NCBI GenBank assembly: GCA_021730985.1
Contig: JAKFYI010000035.1
Span: forward strand, 50,317 to 114,316
Length of the DNA stretch: 64,000 nt
Source of the DNA: Hyphomicrobiales bacterium
GTDB taxonomy: Bacteria; Pseudomonadota; Alphaproteobacteria; Rhizobiales; Xanthobacteraceae
Direction of reading: 5' to 3'
The position numbers and the translations under genes were made by a program. Below are positions 28,303 to 35,613 of this stretch, one piece after another (position 1 is the stretch's first letter; each line of letters begins with the position of its first letter). The notes under the pieces are model-generated. The model saw only the letters and a list, made by a program, of their open reading frames with translations. It made no database searches and was not told where the DNA came from.

Positions 28303-29277
28303 TCAGTTGCGCCGAACCGGGCGATCGCGATCGTGTGGCCGTGAATAGTCGATGGCGGGGCCGATCGGGACGATCCCATTCGAGCCGACCGGTCCGGCCT
28401 TGCTGAATACGCCGCGCTTCATGCCCGCGACGTCGCAGACATCCGCGATGCCCGGCGTCTGATACAACTCGCGGAGATAGTTCGACAGGTTCGGGTATTC
28501 ATCGAGACGGCGCAAGTTGCACTTGTAGCCGACGTAGTAACAGGGATCGAACCGCACCAGGCTTGGAAACAGCCGCCAGTCCGCCTCGGTCTGGACACCG
28601 CCGCACACGTATCGCTGTTCCGAAAGCCGCCGCTCCAGACCGTCCATCGTCCCGAACAGGAGCTTGATGGAATTGTCATAGGCCTCCTGCGAGATCGAAT
28701 AGCCGCAGCCGTTGACGGCATTGTTCACGCCCTTGAGGACGAGCGCGTTCGTTGCGTCGATGTCCGAGCGCAGCGTCTCGGGGTAGTAATCCGGCGAAGG
28801 CTCGGCAATGCCGACGAAAGCCGTGTTGAACATCCGGATGATTTCAGAGGACTCGTTGTTGACGACGCGGCGCGTTTTCGCGTCCCACAGCGTGGGAACG
28901 GTCACGCGGGTCGTGCAGTCCGGCTCGGCAATCGTATAGAGCTCATGGAGCCATCGCACCCGGCGGTCGGTCCCGGGCACGATATGGCCGCCTTCGCCGA
29001 GCGACCATCCTTGGCCACCAGGCTCCTGGAAGGTGTTGGTCAGTGTCACGAATGGTTCAAGCTTCTTCAGTGTGCGCATCAGCGTGGCGCGATGCGCCCA
29101 AGGACAGGCGACGGCGCAGTAAAGGTGATATCGGCCGGGCTCGGGAGCAAACTCGGACTGAGCTTCGCTGCCGATGCGCTCACGAAAGACGGAATCCCGC
29201 TTGAAGTAGAGCCCTTTGTCGTCGTGCTGGACGAGGACATTCTCGGTGTTCCACTTTCCGTCGATGAGTTGTCCCAT
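28303..29277 (-). CDS. Glutathione S-transferase, glutathionyl-hydroquinone reductase-like (YqjG/ECM4, Xi class)
   Basis: A 324-residue enzyme with the Xi-class layout. The catalytic Cys58 is in CAVACPWAHR near the N-terminus, followed by GRYHLYCAV context, VPTLWD and NNESSEIIRMFN (the glutathione-binding ESSEI motif), and an all-helical C-terminal domain with FDPCYYVGYKCN. These enzymes reduce glutathionyl-hydroquinones formed by quinone conjugation, often alongside phenol hydroxylases. GGGAGGGG lies just before the ATG. The 3' end is 3 bases from the convergent triple-RidA stop. Confidence 0.88.
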   Translation of the reverse strand: MGQLIDGKWNTENVLVQHDDKGLYFKRDSVFRERIGSEAQSEFAPEPGRYHLYCAVACPWAHRATLMRTLKKLEPFVTLTNTFQEPGGQGWSLGEGGHIVPGTDRRVRWLHELYTIAEPDCTTRVTVPTLWDAKTRRVVNNESSEIIRMFNTAFVGIAEPSPDYYPETLRSDIDATNALVLKGVNNAVNGCGYSISQEAYDNSIKLLFGTMDGLERRLSEQRYVCGGVQTEADWRLFPSLVRFDPCYYVGYKCNLRRLDEYPNLSNYLRELYQTPGIADVCDVAGMKRGVFSKAGPVGSNGIVPIGPAIDYSRPHDRDRPVRRN

Positions 29278-29333
29278 TCATCCCCTCCCGCGCAATGTCC
29301 CGCGCTCACTCTTTTACGTTTGGCGTTGCCGCC

Positions 29334-30128
29334 CTAGCCGCGCTTCACGCCGATTGCCGAATCCGTCAGCAATCCGCCGTCGATCGTGATCGCGCTGCCG
29401 CTGATATAGGACGCGAAGTCCGAACAAAGGAACGCGACCATTCCCGACACTTCGTCCGTGGTGGCGGCGCGTTTCATGGGTAGCCCCGACATCACGTCAC
29501 GCCAGCGGTTCTCGTCGCCAAACCTCTCCTTGGCGAGCCGCTTGGTGTCGTTGATGTGCTTCTCGGTCTCGACCGGACCGGGATTGACCGCCAGAACGCG
29601 CACACCGTGGCGGATGCTGTCGCCGCCGAGCGAGCGCGAGAACATGATCAGCGCCGCGTTGGCGCAGCTTCCCGCGATGTAGTAGGCGTCCGGACGCTCG
29701 CCCGCGATGCCCGCGATGTTGATGATGACGCCCTTACCACGATTGCACATCGGCCCGTAAATCTCGCGCGTCAGGTTGATGGCGCCGAATAGCTTGAGGT
29801 CCCAGGCCTTGCGCCAGCGCTCCTCGTCGATGTCGAGCAGCGTGCCGCGCGGGATCGCGCCCGCGCTGTTCACCAGAATATCGACCTCCCCGCAGGCGGC
29901 CGCAACGGCTTTCACCCCTGCGCTGTCGCTCAAGTCCGCAGCGTGACCGATCGCCTCGACGCCGTGGTCTGCTTTGATCGCAGCCGTCACCTTGTCGAGT
30001 TCGGATCGGGTGCGCGCCACCAGTTGGACGCCGCAGCCTTCCGCCGCCAGGGCCTGCGCGATGGCGAGCCCGATGCCCTTCGACGATCCGGTGATAAGAG
30101 CGCGGCGGCCGCGCAGCTTCAGGTCCAT
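29334..30128 (-). CDS. SDR family oxidoreductase with degenerate catalytic motif
   Basis: A 264-residue Rossmann protein. The cofactor motif TGSSKGIG is near residue 13 and the NSAG motif (VNSAGAIPRG) near 88. The active-site region reads NIAGIAGERPDAYYIAGSCANAAL in pieces: the usual Ser is Ala/Gly and no YxxxK can be aligned, since the Lys position is Ser or Asn. The C-terminal GSAITIDGGL is canonical. The ATG at 30128 has AAAGGGA upstream and is favoured over a longer frame to 30209. Some SDR subgroups carry a YxxGS variant, so it may be a natural subfamily rather than decay. It is 57 bases from the GST gene on the same strand. Confidence 0.8.
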   Translation of the reverse strand: MDLKLRGRRALITGSSKGIGLAIAQALAAEGCGVQLVARTRSELDKVTAAIKADHGVEAIGHAADLSDSAGVKAVAAACGEVDILVNSAGAIPRGTLLDIDEERWRKAWDLKLFGAINLTREIYGPMCNRGKGVIINIAGIAGERPDAYYIAGSCANAALIMFSRSLGGDSIRHGVRVLAVNPGPVETEKHINDTKRLAKERFGDENRWRDVMSGLPMKRAATTDEVSGMVAFLCSDFASYISGSAITIDGGLLTDSAIGVKRG

Positions 30129-30235
30129 GAGGCATTCCCTTTGTGCGGCGCGACTATATCGCCAAATCGGCCGAACCCAAGTTATGGTGTGCGGCAAAGG
30201 CGCGGCCAACGCGCCGCTCGAATGGGAGGATGACG

Positions 30236-31201
30236 ATGCGCGCGCGATCCGGATTGCTGGCCCTGGGCCTGCTGCTGTTTATCGTACCGGCTGCCGCGCA
30301 GGACTATCCCGGCCGCTCCATCAAGATCGTGGTCGGCTTTCCGGCCGGCGGCGGCGTCGATACCTCGGCGCGCGTGATTGGCGCGGAGCTGTCGAAGAGC
30401 CTCGGCCAGTCGGTCATCATCGAGAACAAGCCCGGCGCAGCCGGCACGCTGGGCGCGGCCGAAGTCGCCCGCAGCGCGCCTGACGGCTACACGCTGATGG
30501 TGACGCCAGGCGGACATGCGATCTTCGGCGCGATGTGGAAATCGCTGCCGTTCGACACCGTGAAAAGCTTCGACTGGATCTCGAACATCATCACCGTGCC
30601 GTTCTTCATCGCGGTGCCGGCAGGATCGGAGTTCAAAACGCTCGCCGACGTCATCGCCAAGGCGAAGGCCGCGCCGGGCACCGTGGCTTACGGCAGCGCG
30701 GGCCCAGGCTCGACACATCATCTCGGTATCGAGCTGCTGGCCGGAAAGACCGGCGCCAAGTTCAATCACATCCCTTATCGCGGCGACGCACCGGTCATCA
30801 CCGCTCTGTTGGCGAGCGAAGTCCAGTTCGCGCTCGCAACCCCGACCCAGACGCTGTCGAACGTGCAGGCCGGCAAGCTGCGCGCGCTGGCCGTCGCGGG
30901 CAACAGCCGCTACGCCGGCTTGCCGGATGTGCCGACCGTCGAGGAATCGCTCGGCATCAAGGACTATGACGTGCGGACCTGGTTCGCGATTGCGGGTCCG
31001 GCCGGGATGCCCTTGCCGGTGCTGGACCGGTTGAATGCCGAGGTCCGAAAGGCTGTCGCTGTCCCGGAGGTGCGGACGCGGCTCGTCGGCATGGGTGGGG
31101 AGCCCGCGGCCGGCTCTCCCAAAGAGATGCACGACCGCGTCGCGCGTGAGCTTGCGACCTGGACCAAGACCGTCGATGACGCTGGCGTTCCCAAACAGTG
31201 A
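30236..31201 (+). CDS. Bug/TctC-family solute-binding protein (orphan)
   Basis: A 321-residue periplasmic receptor starting at the ATG 30236, which has GGGAGG six bases upstream. The signal peptide ends at PAAAQ (about residue 21). Motifs: YPGRSIKIVVGFPAGGGVD, NKPGAAGTLGAAEVARSAPDGYTL in pieces, FNHIPYRGDAPVITALLASEVQ in pieces. It is the first of two consecutive Bug genes (next start 31 bases after the stop) and divergent from the SDR gene. No membrane subunits are adjacent. Confidence 0.85.
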   Translation: MRARSGLLALGLLLFIVPAAAQDYPGRSIKIVVGFPAGGGVDTSARVIGAELSKSLGQSVIIENKPGAAGTLGAAEVARSAPDGYTLMVTPGGHAIFGAMWKSLPFDTVKSFDWISNIITVPFFIAVPAGSEFKTLADVIAKAKAAPGTVAYGSAGPGSTHHLGIELLAGKTGAKFNHIPYRGDAPVITALLASEVQFALATPTQTLSNVQAGKLRALAVAGNSRYAGLPDVPTVEESLGIKDYDVRTWFAIAGPAGMPLPVLDRLNAEVRKAVAVPEVRTRLVGMGGEPAAGSPKEMHDRVARELATWTKTVDDAGVPKQ

Positions 31202-31232
31202 CGTTCTCCCGGCAACAAGGAGAAGCACGACC

Positions 31233-32228
31233 ATGCGGACAGTGCTGAAGCAGACCTCAGCCGTGCTCGTTGCGGTCTTCGCCGCATTCGCCGGATCGAT
31301 GGCGGGCGCAATGGCGCAGACTTTTCCGTCGCGGCCCATCACCATCGTGATCCCGTTCCCGCCCGGCGGACAGGTGGACACGCTGGCGCGCATCCTGCTC
31401 GACAAGATGAGGACGTCGCTCGGCCAGCCGATCATCATCGAGAATGTCGGCGGCGCCTCCGGCTCGATCGGCACCACGCGCGTCGCCCGCGCCGCGCCCG
31501 ACGGCTACACGCTCAGCATGGGCAACTGGACCAGCCACGTTGGCGGTCCCGCGATCTTCCCGGTTCAGTTCGACATCCTGAAAGACCTGGAGCCGATTTC
31601 GCTTCTGCCGAGCGCCCCGACGGTGATCGTCGGGAGAAGCACAATGCCGGCGGGCAACCTTCAGGAGCTGATCGGCTGGATCAAGGCCAATCCCGACAAG
31701 GCAACCGCCGCCACCGTCGGCGCCGGCAGCCCCGGGCACGTCAGCGGCATCTATTTCCAGAACCAGACCGGCACCAGCATCCAGTTCGTGCCCTATCGCG
31801 GCGGCGGCCCGGCCAACCAGGATTTGCTGGCGGGACAGGTCGATATGCGGATCGGCGCTGAGGCGTCGCAAATGCTGCCGCATGTGCGCGGCGGCCGGGT
31901 CAAGGCCTACGCCGTCATGGCGAAGACCCGCTGGTCGGTCGCCCCGGAAATCCCGACCATCGACGAGGCGGGGGTACCGGGCGTGCATATATCGGTCTGG
32001 ACGGGGCTCTGGGCGCCCAAGGGCACGCCACGCGCTATCGTGGAGCGCCTGAACGCAACGATGACCGAGGCGCTGGCCGACGAGACGGTGCGCAAGCGCA
32101 TCGCCGAGATCGGTTCGGAGATCCCCGGACGCGATCAACAGTCGCCCGAGGCGCTGGCCGCGTTCCACAAGGCCGAGACCGACAAGTGGTGGGCGATCAT
32201 CAAGGCTGCGAACATCAAGGCGGAGTGA
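31233..32228 (+). CDS. Bug/TctC-family solute-binding protein (orphan)
   Basis: A 331-residue receptor with a long signal peptide ending at GAMAQ (about residue 28). Motifs: FPSRPITIVIPFPPGGQVD, NVGGASGSIGTTRVARAAPDGYTL in pieces and IQFVPYRGGGPANQDLLAGQVD in pieces. CAAGGAGAAG precedes the ATG 31233. It is only moderately similar to the preceding Bug at the binding loops, so the two probably have different ligands rather than being a recent duplication. Convergent with the bicupin gene (10 bases between stops). Confidence 0.85.
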   Translation: MRTVLKQTSAVLVAVFAAFAGSMAGAMAQTFPSRPITIVIPFPPGGQVDTLARILLDKMRTSLGQPIIIENVGGASGSIGTTRVARAAPDGYTLSMGNWTSHVGGPAIFPVQFDILKDLEPISLLPSAPTVIVGRSTMPAGNLQELIGWIKANPDKATAATVGAGSPGHVSGIYFQNQTGTSIQFVPYRGGGPANQDLLAGQVDMRIGAEASQMLPHVRGGRVKAYAVMAKTRWSVAPEIPTIDEAGVPGVHISVWTGLWAPKGTPRAIVERLNATMTEALADETVRKRIAEIGSEIPGRDQQSPEALAAFHKAETDKWWAIIKAANIKAE

Positions 32229-32237
32229 TCCGCCGCT

Positions 32238-33200
32238 CTATTGCGCAGCCTCGCGCATGAAGCCGAGCTTGCGCATCACCGGCTCGTCGGTAGCGCGGAA
32301 TAGCACGGCGCCCTCGTTGCTGTGATGGGCGTGCTGCTGCCAGGACGGCACTACGATCACGTCGCCGCGCTTCCAGTTCAGCGTTTCGCCTTCGGCTGTT
32401 GTGCTGCCCTCACCCTGGACCACGCCGAACACGTTGTTGGCCATTGCCTTGCGGGCCGGTGTCGCCGCGCCGGGTTTCAGCTTGATCATCGACAGCGCCA
32501 TGGTGTCGAGCGCCGGATCGCCCAGCGCGACCTCGACATGGCTCGAGCCATTCGCCTTCGCTTCAGCCTCGTTGAGGCGCCGCTGCGTATCGCCCCAGGC
32601 GAAATGCATCGGCGATGAATTGGGTACGGTGATCTCGGTTTCGAAATCGTCGGGATGGGGCTCGAAGAACATGGGGTCGAGCAGTTGCACCAGCGGCACG
32701 TCGAGCACGTCGAGCCAGTACGCGCAGGCGCGGCCCTCGTTGGCATGGCCGTGCCAGCACCAGTTCGGCGTCAGCACCACGTCACCCGGCATCATCGCGA
32801 GCCGTTCGCCGTTGACCACCGTGTAGGCCCCGGGCTCGGCATCGATAACGAGCCGCAGCGCGTTCGGCGTGTGGCGGTGCGAGCGTGCCTTCTCGCCAGG
32901 CATGATCATCTGGTAGGCGGCGACGATGGTGCGCGATGTGGCGTAGCCGGTCGCGGGATTTTGCAGGATCAGATTGCGCCGCTCGGCGAGTTCCGTGTTG
33001 ATCAGCCGGCCGGCGGCGTCGAGCGCGCCTTTGGCTTGGTCGTAGGCCCAGCGATGCGCCTGGAACGACTTTCGCGGCTCGGGCCATAGCGACGGCGCTG
33101 TCTTGGCCCAGCCGGGCACCATCATGACGGGCGTCAGCTTGCTGTACAGTTCGTCGAGCGAGCCTGACTGCGCAAATTGTTGCGGCGTGGGACTGGTCAT
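32238..33200 (-). CDS. Cupin-fold ring-cleavage dioxygenase-like protein (gentisate 1,2-dioxygenase family)
   Basis: A 320-residue bicupin. The first cupin (about residues 85-175) has the metal motif GEKARSHRHTPNALRLVI in pieces and a C-terminal His in WCWHGHAN; this pair-plus-one His layout is that of gentisate/salicylate-type dioxygenases, which bind Fe(II). The second cupin (about 225-310) has lost most metal ligands (PGAATPARKAMANNVFGVV in pieces) but keeps QQHAHHSNEGAVLF. The expected reaction is oxidative cleavage of a hydroxylated aromatic acid. Neighbouring monooxygenase, GST and amidohydrolase fit the same pathway. Confidence 0.82.
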   Translation of the reverse strand: MTSPTPQQFAQSGSLDELYSKLTPVMMVPGWAKTAPSLWPEPRKSFQAHRWAYDQAKGALDAAGRLINTELAERRNLILQNPATGYATSRTIVAAYQMIMPGEKARSHRHTPNALRLVIDAEPGAYTVVNGERLAMMPGDVVLTPNWCWHGHANEGRACAYWLDVLDVPLVQLLDPMFFEPHPDDFETEITVPNSSPMHFAWGDTQRRLNEAEAKANGSSHVEVALGDPALDTMALSMIKLKPGAATPARKAMANNVFGVVQGEGSTTAEGETLNWKRGDVIVVPSWQQHAHHSNEGAVLFRATDEPVMRKLGFMREAAQ

Positions 33201-33328
33201 GGGAACTCCCGGGCTGGTCGGTCAAGCCTACCCCAACGGCCCCGCCCTGCCGAGCCAGCGCGGGCCGTTTTAGGGCTTGGCATGGCGGCTGCGCTGCCTA
33301 GGATTGCGGGCGCACAAGGAAAGCCGCC

Positions 33329-34297
33329 ATGCTCCGAAGGTCCGTTCTCGCCGCAGCCCTGATCGCCGCCGCTGCACCCACGCCCGCGGCCGCGCAACAG
33401 AACTATCCGACACGGACCATCACGCTGATCGTGCCGTTCGCAGCCGGCGGTCCGACCGACATCATCGCCCGCATCATCGCGCAGTCGCTGTCGCAGTCGC
33501 TCGGCCAGAGCGTGATCGTGGACAACCGCGCCGGCGGCGGCGGCAACCTTGGCATCGCGATGGTGGCACGCTCCGTTCCCGACGGCCACACCCTGTTGCT
33601 GACGTCAACCGCGATCGCGGTGAACCCCGGCCTGTTCGAGAGCTTGCCCTACGATCCGATCAAGGACTTTGCGCCGATCTCTGAACTGGTGAACGCGCCG
33701 AACGTGCTGTTCGTGAAACCCGACTCCGGGATCACCTCGATCGCCGACCTGGTCACCAAGGCCAAAGCCGCGCCGGAGAAGTTCAACTACGCATCGCCCG
33801 GCGTCGGCACCAAGTCGCACCTGACCGGCGAGCAGCTCAAGCTGCGGGCCGGGATCAACATCCAGCACATCCCCTATCGCGGCGGCGGGCCGGCGACCCA
33901 GGCGCTGGTGTCCGGCACCGTGCAGCTCGCTTCGGTTGCGCTTGCGCCGGTCGAGCCGCTGATCAAGAGCGGCACCGTCCGGGCGCTGGCCGTTACTGGC
34001 GCGACGCGATGGTGGTCGCTGCCGGAAATTCCGACCATGATCGAGTCCGGCTACCCGGGTTTCATATCCGATACCTTCAATGCCTTGTTCGCGCCGGCCG
34101 GAACGCCGCCCGAGATCGTCGCGCTGCTGGTGAAAGAAGCCCGCGCGGCAATGGCGAAACCTGAATCCCAGGAGGCCGCGCGGCGTGCGGGGTACCAAAT
34201 TGTCGCAGGCACCCCGGAAGAGATGACCAAGAAGCTGATCGCCGAAATTGCCGGTGTAAAAGAGCTCGTCGCGCGAGCCGGAATCAAGCCCGAATAG
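33329..34297 (+). CDS. Bug/TctC-family solute-binding protein (orphan)
   Basis: A 322-residue receptor. The signal peptide ends near AAAQQ (about residue 22). Motifs: YPTRTITLIVPFAAGGPTDI, NRAGGGGNLGIAMVARSVPDGHTL in pieces, IQHIPYRGGGPATQALVSGTVQ in pieces. It is divergent from the bicupin gene, 128 bases apart, which allows a shared regulatory region and suggests the bicupin substrate may be its ligand. Fifth orphan Bug gene within 9.5 kb. Confidence 0.85.
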   Translation: MLRRSVLAAALIAAAAPTPAAAQQNYPTRTITLIVPFAAGGPTDIIARIIAQSLSQSLGQSVIVDNRAGGGGNLGIAMVARSVPDGHTLLLTSTAIAVNPGLFESLPYDPIKDFAPISELVNAPNVLFVKPDSGITSIADLVTKAKAAPEKFNYASPGVGTKSHLTGEQLKLRAGINIQHIPYRGGGPATQALVSGTVQLASVALAPVEPLIKSGTVRALAVTGATRWWSLPEIPTMIESGYPGFISDTFNALFAPAGTPPEIVALLVKEARAAMAKPESQEAARRAGYQIVAGTPEEMTKKLIAEIAGVKELVARAGIKPE

Positions 34298-34353
34298 ATT
34301 CCGCGCAAATCCACATTCCATTTGAGGTTTCGAGGCGTTCGAAAAACGGCGCT

Positions 34354-34390
34354 GCGAAGGCACCTTCGCCTGTGGATAAGCTGTGGATAT
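34354..34390 (+). promoter_or_regulatory. Hairpin followed by two DnaA-box-like 9-mers
   Basis: A 7-bp perfect hairpin GCGAAGG-CA-CCTTCGC (34354-34369) is followed by TGTGGATAA at 34371-34379, the exact complement of the DnaA box TTATCCACA, and TGTGGATAT at 34382-34390, one mismatch. The two 9-mers are 11 bp apart, on the same helical face. AT-rich sequence follows to about 34482. They lie in the 315-bp gap 34298-34612 together with the CtrA-type box. The gene neighbourhood is not that of a chromosome origin, so a DnaA-responsive promoter or titration site is more likely. Confidence 0.5.
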
Positions 34391-34465
34391 TTTATCATGC
34401 TGCGTCCCGATTCGGGGCACGATTTATTCAATAAATTCAATAGTATATCTGGTTAAAATGAATGG

Positions 34466-34480
34466 TTAACAAACCGTTAA
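34466..34480 (+). promoter_or_regulatory. CtrA-type box TTAA-N7-TTAA
   Basis: TTAACAAACCGTTAA matches the full CtrA recognition site (TTAA, seven bases, TTAA). It is 132 bp upstream of the ATG at 34613. A further GGTTAA half-site begins at 34451. CtrA is the master cell-cycle response regulator of alphaproteobacteria, and sites near DnaA boxes occur at cell-cycle promoters and at the Caulobacter origin. Confidence 0.55.
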
Positions 34481-34551
34481 AGCGGCTGTACGGTGTGGCC
34501 ACTGTGAGGAGGCCATGGGGGGCGCTGCCCAGGTTCAGCGCCAGCAAGTTT

Positions 34552-34575
34552 CTCCGAGCGGCTAGCCGCTCGGAG
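34552..34575 (+). promoter_or_regulatory. Perfect 24-bp palindrome in the 5' leader of the secreted-protein gene
   Basis: CTCCGAGCGGCT and its complement AGCCGCTCGGAG meet with no loop base at 34552-34575, 37 bp before the ATG. In RNA it would form a tight stem just upstream of the ribosome site GAAGGAGTCC. It could be an RNA-stability or translation-control element, or a dimeric operator. No known factor recognised. Confidence 0.5.
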
Positions 34576-34612
34576 GGACTGAGTTGCGTAAACGCAGTGA
34601 AGGAGTCCTCAC

Positions 34613-35176
34613 ATGAAGTACGTCGCTAAAATGCTGAGTGCTGCGCTGGTCCTTGGACTTGCCGGCATTGTTACCGAGGCCTCCGCTGGGGGTAATGGTT
34701 ACGGCAACGGAAACCGTGACTGCTACAAGTGCCCTCCGCCGAGGAACTATGACAGCACGGAAGTTCTCAAGACGACGAAGGACGTCGATCACTCTCGGAC
34801 CATCGAGACCCAGAGTGTTGTGCCGTCCAAGCGTCTGATCGAGACCAACCATCTGATCATCCGCGAGAACGAGACTCGTAACGTCGGCGTGGTTCAGCAC
34901 AACCACACCGTCATCGAGAAAGAGCTCGTCCTGACGAAGCGGAACGTTGACACCAAGACCGTCAACACCGTCGTCAACCTCGTCGAGCACAAGTACAACA
35001 CCGAGCGGAAGCGCGTGGTTGAAGAGCGTGAGATCCCGGGCGAGAACCGTGACCTCCGCGACTGCAACTGCGAAGACAAGCGCTACCCTGGCAAGGGTCT
35101 CCCCGTCTATGGTCAAGCGACCAAGCCGGTGGATGCCTATGCGCGGGCTCCGAAGTACGTGAACTCGCGCTACTGA
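34613..35176 (+). CDS. Secreted hypothetical protein with CxxC and CxC motifs (187 aa)
   Basis: A 187-residue exported protein of no family I recognise. Signal peptide 1-25 (cleavage after ASA) is followed by a Gly/Asn-rich linker, CYKC at 37-40 and a central region (about 45-145) of short Val/Ile/Thr/Glu-rich strands separated by charged turns (HTVIEKELVLTKRNV). CNC lies at 151-153, and the tail is Tyr/Pro-rich and basic. The central part looks like repeated beta-strands. A strong ribosome site (GAAGGAG), a long structured leader with CtrA and DnaA-type sites, two hairpins downstream and frequent AAG/GTC/AAC codons suggest high, regulated expression. The four Cys could form disulfides or bind metal. 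Confidence 0.75.
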   Translation: MKYVAKMLSAALVLGLAGIVTEASAGGNGYGNGNRDCYKCPPPRNYDSTEVLKTTKDVDHSRTIETQSVVPSKRLIETNHLIIRENETRNVGVVQHNHTVIEKELVLTKRNVDTKTVNTVVNLVEHKYNTERKRVVEEREIPGENRDLRDCNCEDKRYPGKGLPVYGQATKPVDAYARAPKYVNSRY

Positions 35177-35204
35177 TCGGCTCGAGAAAGCTTTGCGCAG
35201 CTCA

Positions 35205-35271
35205 GAACATTCTGGGCTGACAACAGCCCAATGTTCACCGCCCCGCCGTACCATCGGCGGGGCGGTTTTTT
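35205..35271 (+). terminator. Double hairpin terminator after the secreted-protein gene
   Basis: The first stem-loop spans 35205-35236 (GAACATT..GGGCTG with CAGCCC..AATGTTC). The second is a classical intrinsic terminator: CCGCCCCGCCG (35238-35248), loop TACCAT, complement (35255-35265), then six T. It ends transcription of the gene finishing at 35176 and isolates the minus-strand tRNA. Confidence 0.9.
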
Positions 35272-35354
35272 CTGTTCCGAGCCCAGGCGAACGAGATCGT
35301 CCAAGGCCTGCAAGGCCGCCCGGATAAGCCGATTGTGGAGGGGTGGATGCGGGC

Positions 35355-35431
35355 TGGTACAGGCGGGTGGACTTGAACCACCGACCTCTGGTTCCACAGA
35401 CCAGCGCTCTAACCAACTGAGCTACGCCTGC
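35355..35431 (-). tRNA. tRNA-His (anticodon GTG)
   Basis: A 77-nt cloverleaf on the minus strand including an encoded CCA (35355-35357). The acceptor 5' arm is GCAGGCG and the 3' arm CGCCTGT. The D arm is GCTCAGTTGGTTAGAGC, the anticodon arm CTGGT-CTGTGGA-ACCAG has anticodon GTG, and the T arm is GGTGG-TTCAAGT-CCACC. The base before position 1 is T, not the G-1 that is usual for tRNA-His, and position 73 is A with a G1-U72 pair. This noncanonical form is known from a subset of alphaproteobacteria. Confidence 0.95.
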
Positions 35432-35558
35432 ACGGGATCCCGATGCGCCGGAACCTAGGAGCAAAGGTTTGCCTTGGCAAGCAGAGTGGTCCCGGCTCTT
35501 TTTCTTGGTCGCCCTGACGCAGAGCCAGGTTCACCCTGCAACAGCTTCACAAAGCAAA

Positions 35559-35580
35559 AGCCCGGACTTGCGTCCGGGCT
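35559..35580 (-). terminator. Terminator after the first phasin gene
   Basis: AGCCCGGAC (35559-35567) and its complement (35572-35580) form a 9-bp stem with a 4-nt loop. Read on the minus strand it is followed by TTTGCTTTG, a fair U-rich tail. It lies 33 bases beyond the phasin stop at 35614. The rest of 35177-35613 holds only the terminators and tRNA listed. Confidence 0.75.
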
Positions 35581-35613
35581 TCGCTATTGGACCGTCCAGC
35601 CGGGATGTGAAAC

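Noticed and set aside
30236..32228. Recent tandem duplication of the two adjacent Bug genes
   Set aside because: They differ in signal-peptide length and in most of the binding-loop residues, so they look like old paralogues rather than a recent duplication.
34354..34480. Chromosomal origin of replication
   Set aside because: Only two DnaA-like 9-mers are present, and the flanking genes are not those usually found at an alphaproteobacterial origin (hemE, dnaA, parAB, gid genes). Kept only as a regulatory-region finding.
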